A stretch of 56,574 nt of DNA, taken from NCBI GenBank assembly GCA_900549345.1, contig UROC01000005.1, forward strand, positions 1 through 56,574, in the 5' to 3' direction. A program made the translations under genes and the position numbers. This document shows positions 35,142 through 43,696 of the stretch, in pieces. Every line of letters starts with the position of its first letter. The stretch's first letter is position 1. The notes below the pieces were generated by a model. The model was not told the origin of the DNA and searched no databases. It saw nothing but the letters and a program-made list of their open reading frames with translations. The DNA is from an uncultured Collinsella sp. Its GTDB lineage: Bacteria > Actinomycetota > Coriobacteriia > Coriobacteriales > Coriobacteriaceae.

Positions 35142-35449
35142 GTTCGCCTCTTTAATTCAATCATTACATAGACATACATTGTAATGCGCTTTTCGATTAA
35201 TATCCTTTGCAGCGTCTTTCATAATCGTTCTTTATAAAGAAAGGATAGTAAGCCTTGTTAAGGCAGCCAACGATCCCGGCAACCAGATTCTCTGAGAATA
35301 ACGGGGTGCCCCAAATCCCATGCTGGCAGTTTGATACCCTCGACTCCGATAACACTTCGTTTTTACTTGAACCCGTACGCGCACGTGTGCATTATTGGAA
35401 GTCCCATCAACAAAGAACCGCCGAGGTCATAACTCAAGAAAGGTCCAAA

Positions 35450-35497
35450 TTGGTAAAGTGTCTTTTTATCTGCCATGGGAACATCTGCCGGTTTTAA
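35450..35497 (+). pseudogene. Truncated 5' end of a low-MW tyrosine phosphatase gene
   Basis: TTG start with AGAAAGG upstream, then LVKCLFICHGNICRF and a stop. It matches the N-terminus of the intact phosphatase at 40385 (MIKIMFVCHGNICRS) and breaks off at the shared 20-base core. This is most simply the displaced original 5' end of that gene. Confidence 0.75.
35471..35490 (+). other. Putative attL core (20-bp direct repeat)
   Basis: TGCCATGGGAACATCTGCCG, identical to 40406-40425. It encodes C-H-G-N-I-C-R of the phosphatase P-loop. The integrase gene lies inside the interval bounded by the two copies, next to the right copy. Confidence 0.75.
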
Positions 35498-35691
35498 GAA
35501 AAGACCCAGTAAATGAGGAGTTCCATACGCTAGTAAGGCGTTTTGCTACTTTTTTACGACTTTGAGCCTCGATGCGACTCTCTTACAATGAGAAAACGAT
35601 ACGTATATTCCCATTCATTCGGCAAGCAGCTAGGAAGTGGGTTACAGATTTTCACGCTGTAGACTAATTACCGACCGGGAGGCGGATACTT

Positions 35692-37704
35692 ATGAAAGTT
35701 GATATTACAAATTTAAGAAATATCAAGTCGATGTCATTTGAGATACCCGATGGAAAGGTGTCACTTCTCACAGGATCGTCCGGCTCCGGTAAATCGTCTA
35801 TCGCGGTTGCAATTAACGGAGAGTTCGATTCGGATGATGCTCGTGCTGGTACAGATCCAAGTACGATGAAAGTGACAACATCTTCCGATCGTTTGTCCGT
35901 TAAGACATTTAATGTTGATACGGAACGAAGGCTTTATGCCGACGAATTGTCATCGGGAGTTTATTCCATTGTTATGGCCAACGACGATGAATATGAAAAT
36001 GCGAAAAGCGAATTCGAGCATAGCGTTAAAAAGATCAAAAGCTACGAGGATGCTCTTGTAGAACGCAGAGCGAAGATCAACACCTTATTTAGCTCAACGA
36101 AAACGGCATTTAAGAACGATGGCGATTTTACAAAGCGCTCAATGATTGGATCCGCAAGAAGCGCGTTGCTGAACTCTCCATCCCAAAGGATTGAACTCAT
36201 TCAAAATGCCGGTGGCAAATATCTGACTTGGCTTATCGACGGCGTAAGCTTTTCCCAATGGCGCGATGAGAAAACATGTCCATTTTGTCTATCTAACACA
36301 GTTTCGCAAGAGAGAATTGATTATCTAGACGTAGTTACAGACACCACAGAGACTAAGGGATTTGACTATATTCCAACTATCGAATCGTCCCTTCGCGCTG
36401 CGGGCGTCGATTTTGGCGACTTGTACGACAGCGAGGAATTTGCCTCTGCTGCAAAGCAAGTAGCTGCGCTCAACGCAGAGTGTCAAGCGATTGACGCATT
36501 GCTTGCTTTTCTGCATGCAACCTCGTTTGATCTAAGAGAGAATAACAATCTCCTTGATTCGGTTGATCCCAGTAACGAAGCCTATCAGCAATTCAAGGGA
36601 CTTGATGCCGCAATTAGAACCGCACAAGGTTCATCAACTCGCGTGAAAAGGGCTTTTGGTGAAATGCGAGGAGCGTTTTGCCGGATAGTTCAAACTAATC
36701 AAAAAAAGATAAACGACTATTTACGACGATTCGACATTCCGTATTCTTTCAAAATTCTAAATATGAGCGTTGAGTTGCAAGAAGCAAATTATCTTCTTGT
36801 CCATAATGATTCATCTTCTGATCATGATTTCAGAAAGAAGCTCTCGTATGGAGAGCGTAATGTTATCGCATTGATTTTCTTTCTGCTTCAACCCATGAAT
36901 ACGGAAGATCTAATCATCATTGACGATCCAGTATCTTCTTATGACGAATATAGAAGAGAGCAAATTTATAAGCTCATCATTGATCAGGATTGGACGAATA
37001 CAGTTCTTCTTTTATCGCACGATCATGTATTCGCCAAATATGCTCTATTTCACTATAGAGAATCAAAACGACAGCAGGAGCTGAACAGGAGCCTGTCCTC
37101 TTTTGATGAACACGTGCTGAAGCGAACGGGGGAGGTCCTGTATCTGGCTAACGAAAATGGCTTCGCAAGTACCAAAAGAATTTCCGTTGATGATTACGAC
37201 ACTATGACGAATCACATTCTAAATCGGTTGCGAACCTCGGACTTGTCTTACTACCAACAAGTGATCAATCTGCGTTTGTTTTACGAATGCTCACGCAACA
37301 AACAAGATGACAAGCATATTTATGGCTATCTGTCTGCAATACTTCACGCTCCGAAGGCTGATGATTTTGAGCAGTACAAGCAATCTGTTCTTTCATCCCT
37401 TTCACAATACGGTCAAAACGAACCAGACCTTCGCGATAGCATTAAGGAAAGGACAGGGGTTCTTCTTTCGCCGCTAGATGAAGTAACGAAGCAAGATATA
37501 GATAATCGTGAAGGATTTCTTCTGATTGAAAACATTGCTGCACTTCGTGAAATAGAAAAGGATAAAGAAGTAAAAGCAGAAATGAGCGATCTTGTTCATA
37601 TGAATGCCGCTCTTGTTTATTGTCTTAATCCCTACAAGTTCTATTCTTGCTCAAGAAGATTACTTACGGAAATTGATTATTTCACTCATGAATCGCAGGC
37701 ATGA
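35692..37704 (+). CDS. SMC/RloC-like ABC ATPase, putative defence protein
   Basis: A 670-residue ATPase. Walker A is GSSGSGKSS (28-36), the signature LSYGERN starts at 384, Walker B is LIIIDDPVSSYD (about 407-418) and the switch His is in LLLSHD (about 443-448). The DDPVSS form is shared by PrrC, RloC, PtuA and related defence ATPases. The middle (about 95-380) is a helical insertion with C196-x-x-C199 that could be half of a zinc hook. Residues 460-670 form an unidentified domain ending with LVHMNAALVYCLNPYKF. No HNH partner is seen. It is the only cargo gene of the element besides IS and integrase. The ATG has GGGAGG upstream. Function is inferred from family and context. Confidence 0.78.
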   Translation: MKVDITNLRNIKSMSFEIPDGKVSLLTGSSGSGKSSIAVAINGEFDSDDARAGTDPSTMKVTTSSDRLSVKTFNVDTERRLYADELSSGVYSIVMANDDEYENAKSEFEHSVKKIKSYEDALVERRAKINTLFSSTKTAFKNDGDFTKRSMIGSARSALLNSPSQRIELIQNAGGKYLTWLIDGVSFSQWRDEKTCPFCLSNTVSQERIDYLDVVTDTTETKGFDYIPTIESSLRAAGVDFGDLYDSEEFASAAKQVAALNAECQAIDALLAFLHATSFDLRENNNLLDSVDPSNEAYQQFKGLDAAIRTAQGSSTRVKRAFGEMRGAFCRIVQTNQKKINDYLRRFDIPYSFKILNMSVELQEANYLLVHNDSSSDHDFRKKLSYGERNVIALIFFLLQPMNTEDLIIIDDPVSSYDEYRREQIYKLIIDQDWTNTVLLLSHDHVFAKYALFHYRESKRQQELNRSLSSFDEHVLKRTGEVLYLANENGFASTKRISVDDYDTMTNHILNRLRTSDLSYYQQVINLRLFYECSRNKQDDKHIYGYLSAILHAPKADDFEQYKQSVLSSLSQYGQNEPDLRDSIKERTGVLLSPLDEVTKQDIDNREGFLLIENIAALREIEKDKEVKAEMSDLVHMNAALVYCLNPYKFYSCSRRLLTEIDYFTHESQA

Positions 37705-37821
37705 TGCTTCGGGCATGCGCCCCATTCGTAGAAAAAATTGAACTGCACCCCAAAACTTGGACGGTTTAAATAGGGGCTACTTGGAGTGGGAAGGATAAAC
37801 TGGACTTTCTTTTAAGGATCC

Positions 37822-38649
37822 TCAAGCGTACTGTCGCTCGTATTCCACTGGAGACATGTAGCCCAAGGTGGAATGCATGCGCACCCTATTGTAATAGAGC
37901 TCTATGTACTTGAAGATGTCCTGCTTGGCCTCGTCCCTCGTCCCATAGCTCCTCCCTTCCGCCAATTCCCTTTTCAGCGTCTTGAAGAACGACTCGGCCA
38001 CCGCGTTGTCCAGCGGCGTGCCGGGCCTTGATACCGACCGGATTATGCCATGCGAGTCCAGACATCGCTGGAAGGAACGGGAGGCGCGCTGCGTGCCTTG
38101 ATCGTCATGGAAGACGAGGCTGCCGTCATCTGGCGAACCCTCCCTGCCAACCGCCTGCTCCATCGCGTCGATCGCGACCTTCTCGGTGATGCGCTCGGAC
38201 ATCGACCAGCCCACGACCTTGCGGGAGAAGGCGCCTGTCACGGCTGCGAGATAGAGCCACCCTTCTCTTGTGGGCATGTAGGTGATGTCGCCCACCCAAA
38301 GCCTGTTGCGCCCGCCCACGGAGAAAGCGCGCTCTGCCAGGTTCAGCCGAGGGTCTCCCGGCTCGACCTTCTTCTAGATGCGGCGTTTTCGGGCCGTGCC
38401 CCTTCCGGCGAGTCCGAGCTTCTGCATGATGCGGAACACGCGCTTCTCGCTCACGGCGATGCCGCTTTTTCGCAGTTCGCGGTTGATGCGCCGGTAGCCG
38501 TAGCGGCCCTTATGCCGCTCTATCTGGGCGTTGGATTTCTTCCGGCCGAGATACTCGTAGAAACCGGATTTCGAGATTTTCATCAGCTCGCATGCCTTCT
38601 TGATGGGGCCGATCTCGCCCCTATGCTCTTTGAGGAACTCGAACCTCAC
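37822..38649 (-). pseudogene. IS3-family transposase orfB interrupted by an amber codon
   Basis: The N-terminal part (38377-38649) holds the HTH_21 region with RYGYRRINRELRKSG. A TAG at 38374-38376 then interrupts the same frame, and the DDE integrase core follows: WVGDITY, VFHDDQGTQ and AVAESFFKTLKREL carry the three acidic residues. Read through, the protein would be about 275 residues, normal for orfB. As it stands the transposase is probably inactive unless the amber codon is read through. Confidence 0.85.
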
Positions 38650-38945
38650 GCATGGTCTTGACTCAAGAAGGCCCGGAAATTATTTAGCATCTCGTTCTCG
38701 CGCTCGAGCTCCTCGACCTTCTTCTTGAGCTTCACGATCTCGTAGTCCTTGTTGATCTTCGGAGAGCCGTTTCCGGGGAACGCGCCGTCTCCCATCTCCT
38801 CGTATTCGCAGGCCCATCTTCTCAGCGTCGAATCCTTTATGCCGAGTTCCTCCGATAGGTCTTTGACCGTCATTTCCCCGGACAGGACCACCTTTGCCGC
38901 CGAGAACTTGAACTGCCTGTCGTATCGCTTTCTTCTTTGGGCCAT
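38646..38945 (-). CDS. IS3-family transposase orfA
   Basis: A 99-residue helix-turn-helix protein: QFKFSAAKVVLSGEMTVKDL then DSTLRRWACEYEEMG, followed by a leucine-zipper-like segment (VKLKKKVEELERENEML). Its stop overlaps the orfB GTG start, the usual place for programmed frameshifting that makes the OrfAB transposase. The first in-frame ATG that matches the family is at 38945. Confidence 0.88.
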   Translation of the reverse strand: MAQRRKRYDRQFKFSAAKVVLSGEMTVKDLSEELGIKDSTLRRWACEYEEMGDGAFPGNGSPKINKDYEIVKLKKKVEELERENEMLNNFRAFLSQDHA

Positions 38946-39014
38946 CTTGAACACCTTTCGCTCTTAACCTGGTGTCCAATTCATCATACCCACTCCAAAA
39001 GCCTCCCATTTCTC

Positions 39015-40226
39015 GTGTCCAAGAAACGGGAGACGGTTCAAAAGGATAGCAAGGGCCGCCTCCTCCGACGTGGGGAGACGCAGAGGAAAGACGGGCGCTA
39101 CTGCTACAAGTACGTCGACGCAAAGGGGCGGACGCGCTGCGTCTACTCGTGGACCTTGACAACTCGCGACCTTACACCGAAAGGGAAGAAGGCCGGCCCC
39201 TGCTTGCGGGATCTTGAGAAGGGAATACAGCGCGACCCGTTCGATAACGTCGCGCCGGACGACATGACGGTCTACGATCTCGCATTGCGCTACACCGAGA
39301 CGAAAACCGCGGTCAAGCAAACCACCCGCGCTGGCTACAAGACGGTACTCAACTACCTTGCAAAGGACGAGTTCGGCTCGCGCCGTATTAGCGACGTCAC
39401 GTCTTTCGAGGCCAAGAAATGGCTCATCGACCTCCAAAACGTCCACGGGAAGCGCTACAGCTCCATTCACACAATACGCGGGGTCTTGAGGCCCGCGTTT
39501 CAGATGGCGGAGGAGAACGACCTCATCCGCCGGAACCCCTTCAACTTCGAGCTTGCCACCGTGTTGGTGAACGACATGGTCGCACGCGAGGCCCTTACCC
39601 CCAAGCAGGAGCGCAGGTTCCTTGATTTCGTGGCGAACGACAAGCACTACCAGCGCTATTACGACGCCTTCTTCATCCTCTTGAACACCGGGCTCCGCAT
39701 TTCCGAGTTCTGCGGCCTCACGGTGGATGATCTCGATTTCAAAGAGGGCAGCATACGGGTGAACAAGCAGCTCCAGCGATCCAGCGACATGCGCTATTAC
39801 ATTGAGCGTCCTAAGACGGAGAGCGGTGTCCGCTACGTTCCCATGACGAACGCCGTCTCCGCGAGCTTCAAGCGTGTTCTCGCGAATCGCCCGCGCCCTG
39901 CGCGCGAACCCGTGGTCGACGGGGTAAGCGGCTTCCTATTTCTCGATGAGAACGAGATGCCCCGCGTCGCCCTGCATTGGCAGAAGTATTTTCAGTACGC
40001 GGTGGCGAAGCACAACCGCATCTATAAGGAGGAGCTTCCGAAGATCACGCCCCATGTCTGCCGCCATACCTTCTGCTCGAAGATGGCACGTAAGGGCATG
40101 AATCCCGCGAAACTGAAATATATTATGGGCCATTCCGACATAGAGGTGACGTTCAATACGTATACCCACCTCGGTTTCGAGGACGTGAAGGCGGACATGC
40201 TCGGTTATGAATCCGGGGCGGCGTAG
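39015..40226 (+). CDS. Tyrosine recombinase/integrase, Tn916-type
   Basis: Site-specific integrase of about 403 residues. The N-terminal arm-binding domain (DSKGRLLRRGETQRKDGRY, CYKYVDAKGRTRCVYSW) is the Tn916 integrase type. The catalytic residues are Arg in LLNTGLRISEFCGL, the HxxR pair in HVCRHTF, His in MGHSDIEVT and the Tyr nucleophile in TYTHLGF. The GTG at 39015 gives the family N-terminus. The IS right end lies 31 bp upstream, and no strong ribosome-binding site is left. It reads toward the attachment core inside the phosphatase gene. Confidence 0.92.
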   Translation: MSKKRETVQKDSKGRLLRRGETQRKDGRYCYKYVDAKGRTRCVYSWTLTTRDLTPKGKKAGPCLRDLEKGIQRDPFDNVAPDDMTVYDLALRYTETKTAVKQTTRAGYKTVLNYLAKDEFGSRRISDVTSFEAKKWLIDLQNVHGKRYSSIHTIRGVLRPAFQMAEENDLIRRNPFNFELATVLVNDMVAREALTPKQERRFLDFVANDKHYQRYYDAFFILLNTGLRISEFCGLTVDDLDFKEGSIRVNKQLQRSSDMRYYIERPKTESGVRYVPMTNAVSASFKRVLANRPRPAREPVVDGVSGFLFLDENEMPRVALHWQKYFQYAVAKHNRIYKEELPKITPHVCRHTFCSKMARKGMNPAKLKYIMGHSDIEVTFNTYTHLGFEDVKADMLGYESGAA

Positions 40227-40384
40227 GAAATCGTAAAATGTCTCTGTTTACGACGATTCTTACGACGTTGACGGCGGAAAAAACCCGCTCATTTATGAAT
40301 TGATTTGATACTCTGTATTTAATCGAGGAATCAACAATATGCCGTTTACCTGCGGATATCCTGATATATGAGAGGTTTCATAGA

Positions 40385-40831
40385 ATGATAAAAATCATGT
40401 TTGTGTGCCATGGGAACATCTGCCGCTCGACGATGGCCGAGTCGGTGTTTACCGAGCTGGTGCACCGCGCTGGGCGCGCGGGCGAGTTTGTCATCGATTC
40501 CGCGACGACCTCGACCGAGGAGCTTGGCAACCCACCGCACCGTGGCACCGTCGCCAAGCTGCGCGAGGCCGGGATTCCCGTCGTTGCCCACCGCGCGCGA
40601 CAGGCGCGTCACGCGGAGTATGGCGACTGGGATCACATTGTCTATATGGACGATGAAAACGCCCGCGGCCTATGCCGCATCTTTGGCAAGGACCCCGTTG
40701 GCAAGATCTCGCGCTTGCTCGATTGGACCGATCGCCCCAGCGACGTGGCCGACCCCTGGTACACCGGCAATTTCGATGCCACCTACCGAGATGTGCTCGC
40801 CGGTTGCACCGCTATGCTCGAGCAGCTGTAG
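40385..40831 (+). CDS. Low-molecular-weight protein tyrosine phosphatase
   Basis: Cytoplasmic LMW phosphatase of 148 residues. The P-loop C8-H-G-N-I-C13-R14-S and the general acid Asp in DVADPWYTG are present. Codons 8-14 are the attachment core shared with 35471-35490. The first seven codons and the ribosome-binding site (GAGAGG) come from the inserted element, which restores a functional start. A truncated earlier start remains at 35450. Substrate unknown; a regulatory role is possible. Confidence 0.92.
   Translation: MIKIMFVCHGNICRSTMAESVFTELVHRAGRAGEFVIDSATTSTEELGNPPHRGTVAKLREAGIPVVAHRARQARHAEYGDWDHIVYMDDENARGLCRIFGKDPVGKISRLLDWTDRPSDVADPWYTGNFDATYRDVLAGCTAMLEQL
40406..40425 (+). other. 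Putative attR core (20-bp direct repeat)
   Basis: Identical to 35471-35490, 4,935 bases apart. Lies inside the intact phosphatase gene, 180 bases after the integrase stop. Confidence 0.75.
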
Positions 40832-40870
40832 GCAAGCGAGCTCGCGGGCCACGCCTTCGGCGCGAAACAA

Positions 40871-40990
40871 GCGTGGATAATTTCCCCCATGAAAAATGAG
40901 CGTGGAAAATCTCCCACTTTGAGCGTTCAAGTGCGCTCTGAACGGGAGAAAATCCACGCTCATTATCTCGGCGGGAGAAAATCCACGTTC
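40871..40990. repeat. Nested palindrome between convergent genes
   Basis: Four copies of a GTGGA(T)TTTCTCCC-like unit, two in each direction. The inner pair gives arms AATGAGCGTGGAAAATCTCCC (21 bases, imperfect, written here as AATGAGCGTGG plus AAAATCTCCC) and its complement at 40944-40964. It probably acts as a two-way terminator for the phosphatase and the TIGR04076-like gene. Confidence 0.6.
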
Positions 40991-40992
40991 AA

Positions 40993-41322
40993 CTACTCGT
41001 CGACGATCTCGGCGAGCCAGACGTTGAGGGTGTCGACCTCGGGGCAGCAGAACTTTGCCGTACCAGGCTCGTTGCCAGGCACGGTTCCGCCATAGCGCAG
41101 GATATCAATATAGGGAAAGCCCACATGGCAGGCCATGGCGCACATCTTGCCGCGGTCTCGGTCGAAGTCAAAGACGTCGCCCGGCTTGTGACCATGGTGG
41201 CAGCGGCACGCACCCAGCTGGTCCACGCAGCTCACGCGGATACGCGGACGCTTGCCACGCGGCGCGCCGAGCGGCTTGTTCTCGCCCGCAGGCTTGACGC
41301 CGCCCTCGCCAGCGTTACTCAT
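40993..41322 (-). CDS. Small Cys-rich protein, TIGR04076-like
   Basis: A 109-residue protein of unknown function. The pattern CRCHHGHKPGDVFDFDRDRG, then CAMACHVGFPYIDILRYGG and a final FCCPEVDTLNVWLAEI fits the TIGR04076 family, whose conserved Cys may bind metal. The first 30 residues are basic and low in structure. The start overlaps the end of the pyridoxamine kinase gene by 8 bp, indicating coupled translation. Confidence 0.7.
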   Translation of the reverse strand: MSNAGEGGVKPAGENKPLGAPRGKRPRIRVSCVDQLGACRCHHGHKPGDVFDFDRDRGKMCAMACHVGFPYIDILRYGGTVPGNEPGTAKFCCPEVDTLNVWLAEIVDE

Positions 41323-42139
41323 GGTCGATCACGTCCAAGCAGGCCTCGATGGGCAGGCCGGCCGACTTGTCCTCTTGGTCGGCATTGCGCTCGATAAGCT
41401 CAGCCACCACACGCATGGCATCGGACGTCGCGCGCTGCAGACTCCAACCTGCCATAACGCGGCCGACGAGCACCGCCGAGAACGTGTCGCCCGTGCCCGG
41501 GAAATAGACCGGAATGAGCTCAAAGGGAATCGTGAAGTACTCCCCCGCTACATGGTCGTAACCGATAACCGCGTTCGTGCCATTGACCACGGCGCTCGTA
41601 ATGACCACCGACTTGGCACCCAACTCGCGCACGGCGTCCACAAGGGCACGGGCCTCATCGGGCGTGATCTGCTCTGCAATAGGCGTATCGGCGAGCAGAC
41701 AGGCCTCGGTGTAGTTGGGCACCGCGTAGTCTGCGCACTCAAGCAGGCTGCGCATGAGGCCAATCGTGGACTCGGGCACGCCGGCATAGAGCTTGCCGTT
41801 GTCGCCCATGATGGGATCGACGAACACCTTGGTGCCCTTTTGCGCACGGCGGTGGCAAAAGTCCGAGATGATGCGCGTCTCTTCCTCGGTCACGATAAAG
41901 CCGGTCGAGATGGCGTCGAACTCAAAGCCGAGCTCCTCCCAGATAGCGAGGCTTTGGCGCACGTACTCGGTGGTGTCGTGGATGTAGAACTTGGGATAGT
42001 TGAGCGTATCGGACACAAGTGCCGTCGGCAGATTGTGGATACGGTAACCCATGTGCGACAGCACCGGCAGCATGGCGGAAAGCGCGACCTTGCCGTAGCC
42101 GCACATATCGTTAATCAGCAGCAGCTGAGTGTTCTTCAT
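41315..42139 (-). CDS. pdxY: Pyridoxamine/pyridoxal kinase (PfkB-like)
   Basis: Phosphorylates B6 vitamers in the salvage route to pyridoxal phosphate. About 274 residues of the ribokinase-like fold. The anion-hole and catalytic motif PVYFPGTGDTFSAVLVGR, the VDPIMGDNGKLY segment and NYTEACLL are typical of PdxY/PdxK. The start at 42139 gives KNTQLLLINDMCGYGKVALS; the catalytic Asp is in GTGDTF. ThiD-type activity cannot be excluded. Confidence 0.88.
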   Translation of the reverse strand: MKNTQLLLINDMCGYGKVALSAMLPVLSHMGYRIHNLPTALVSDTLNYPKFYIHDTTEYVRQSLAIWEELGFEFDAISTGFIVTEEETRIISDFCHRRAQKGTKVFVDPIMGDNGKLYAGVPESTIGLMRSLLECADYAVPNYTEACLLADTPIAEQITPDEARALVDAVRELGAKSVVITSAVVNGTNAVIGYDHVAGEYFTIPFELIPVYFPGTGDTFSAVLVGRVMAGWSLQRATSDAMRVVAELIERNADQEDKSAGLPIEACLDVIDHE

Positions 42140-42250
42140 GAGGGTCTCCCTTGGTTTGGGCACGGCGCGGCAGCGCCACAGTGCGACTAAGTGTAGCGCA
42201 GTGCAATCTAAGTCTTGCCTTCGGATGTAAGACCAAGTTTGGGCGTAATT

Positions 42251-42350
42251 TTGTTCTTAGAGTTTTTCTGACGCTTCTTATTGCAGAAACTTGGCCTTAG
42301 AAGGCGCTATAAAATTCTAAGAACAAGTTTTGGCTCAAATTTGTTCTTAG
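42251..42350 (+). promoter_or_regulatory. Operator-like repeats upstream of the Fic gene
   Basis: TTGTTCTTAG occurs at 42251-42260 and 42341-42350, and its complement CTAAGAACAA at 42317-42326, next to a TATAAAAT box at 42308. The last site ends 11 bases before the start codon. The Fic protein has a C-terminal winged-helix-like region, so autorepression is plausible. Confidence 0.5.
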
Positions 42351-42360
42351 GACACTAACG

Positions 42361-43533
42361 ATGCTCGCACCCATCACACCCGGACGACAGGGAAACGTCA
42401 GGCACAACCTTTCAGGAGCCCTCGCCTATGATTCGTTTAGACCCGCCAATATGGATTCATTCTTTCCAATCAATTTATCCGCTGATTCCATGCGGCTTGT
42501 CTCCGATTGCCGCGCCATACTCGGCGAGGTTGAGGGCATGTCTCGCTTTGTTCCGAACATCGACATGTACCTTTCTATGTACGTTCGCAAGGAAGCGCTC
42601 TTGTCCTCTCAAATCGAGGGTACGCAATGTACGTTCGATGATGTTCTTGACCCGTCAAACGAATCCAATGCGAGCCGGGACCTAACCGACGTCGTCAACT
42701 ACACTCGAGCGGTGCAGCAGGCGACCAAGCTCATGGAGGAACTGCCACTCTGTATGAGGCTGCTCAAATCCGTCCATGCCACATTGCTTGGAAATGGCAG
42801 AGGCTCCGACAAGACGCCGGGCCAGTTCAGGACGACTCAGAACTGGGTCGGACCAAACGGCTGCACGCTCAATGAGGCCCCGTATGTCCCTCCCAACACG
42901 GAGGATATGAAGGAGGCGCTTGGCGACCTCGAGCTTTTCATCAATGAGCGTGACGACATCGACCCGGTCATCAAGGCTGCTTTGGTGCACTACCAGTTTG
43001 AAACCACACACCCGTTCCTCGACGGCAACGGACGCCTCGGGCGTCTGCTCATCCTCCTTTCGCTCATACATGATGGGGCGCTCACCAAGCCGGTCATCTA
43101 TCCCTCGTATGAACTCAAACGACACAGGAGCGAATACTACGATTGGCTTATGCGCGTAAGGCAGAGAGGCGATTTTGAGGGATGGGTTTCGTTTTTCAGT
43201 ACCTGCTTGCTTGCAAGCGCACGCGAGGCACGGGATTCGATGCGGAAGCTTGTCGACCTCCATTCGGAAACCGAAAGGCTGATTCGCGAAAAGGCGGGAA
43301 GGGCTACGACGAACGCCCTTATGCTACTCGACCTTCTCGAGGGCAATCCGATCGTCGACACCGCCTTTGTGTCTGAACGAATGCAGATTAGCAGATCGAG
43401 CGCAAACAACCTTATATCCCAATTTACCGATTGGGGCATTCTTGTCCAACGCGATACGAGCAGGAAACGATACCGCACGTTTTCATATGAGCCATATCTC
43501 GCCATCCTCCGAACCGGCGACGAGCCGCTCTAA
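42361..43533 (+). CDS. Fic family protein (AMP/UMP-transferase type)
   Basis: A 390-residue Fic protein. The inhibitory helix motif S82-S-Q-I-E86-G87 is near the N-terminus (class II arrangement). The Fic core motif is H217-P-F-L-D-G-N-G-R-L-G-R. The Fic_N region precedes it and the C-terminal 70 residues resemble a winged helix (FVSERMQISRSSANNLISQF). Such proteins modify host proteins such as gyrase or EF-Tu or act as toxins held inactive by the Glu. No separate antitoxin is adjacent. The ATG has AGGA upstream. Confidence 0.9.
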   Translation: MLAPITPGRQGNVRHNLSGALAYDSFRPANMDSFFPINLSADSMRLVSDCRAILGEVEGMSRFVPNIDMYLSMYVRKEALLSSQIEGTQCTFDDVLDPSNESNASRDLTDVVNYTRAVQQATKLMEELPLCMRLLKSVHATLLGNGRGSDKTPGQFRTTQNWVGPNGCTLNEAPYVPPNTEDMKEALGDLELFINERDDIDPVIKAALVHYQFETTHPFLDGNGRLGRLLILLSLIHDGALTKPVIYPSYELKRHRSEYYDWLMRVRQRGDFEGWVSFFSTCLLASAREARDSMRKLVDLHSETERLIREKAGRATTNALMLLDLLEGNPIVDTAFVSERMQISRSSANNLISQFTDWGILVQRDTSRKRYRTFSYEPYLAILRTGDEPL

Positions 43534-43546
43534 GTCCCGGAAAGCC

Positions 43547-43584
43547 AAGGGGGCGAAACCGGCAACTGCCAGTCTCGCCCCCTT
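43547..43584 (+). terminator. Terminator after the Fic gene
   Basis: Arms AAGGGGGCGA / TCGCCCCCTT with an 18-base loop. The U tract is weak. Confidence 0.5.
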
Positions 43585-43696
43585 AATGAACCTATCGGAA
43601 ACTCCGGGATACGCCGCGGCCCGCTGAATCTACGCTGCAAAGACTGTCCAAGATTCCCCTGGCACCGGCATCCCAGCACTGCCACAAAATCGATTC

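Larger units (their letters stand above)
37739..38983 (-). mobile_element. IS3-family insertion sequence (about 1.25 kb)
   Basis: The left end starts TGAACTGCACCCC and the right end, read inward, starts TGAATTGGACACC, giving imperfect terminal inverted repeats with TG...CA ends. The element carries orfA and orfB in the standard overlapping order. I see no clear target duplication. It lies 30 bp upstream of the integrase start, so it separates that gene from its original promoter. Confidence 0.8.

Noticed and set aside
35255..35497. 80-codon plus-strand frame ending in CHGNICRF
   Set aside because: Only the last 15 codons, starting from TTG at 35450, match the phosphatase. The upstream part has no support.
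40871..40990. CRISPR array
   Set aside because: The repeated unit is only about 14 bases, occurs in both orientations, and lacks regular spacers and any cas gene.
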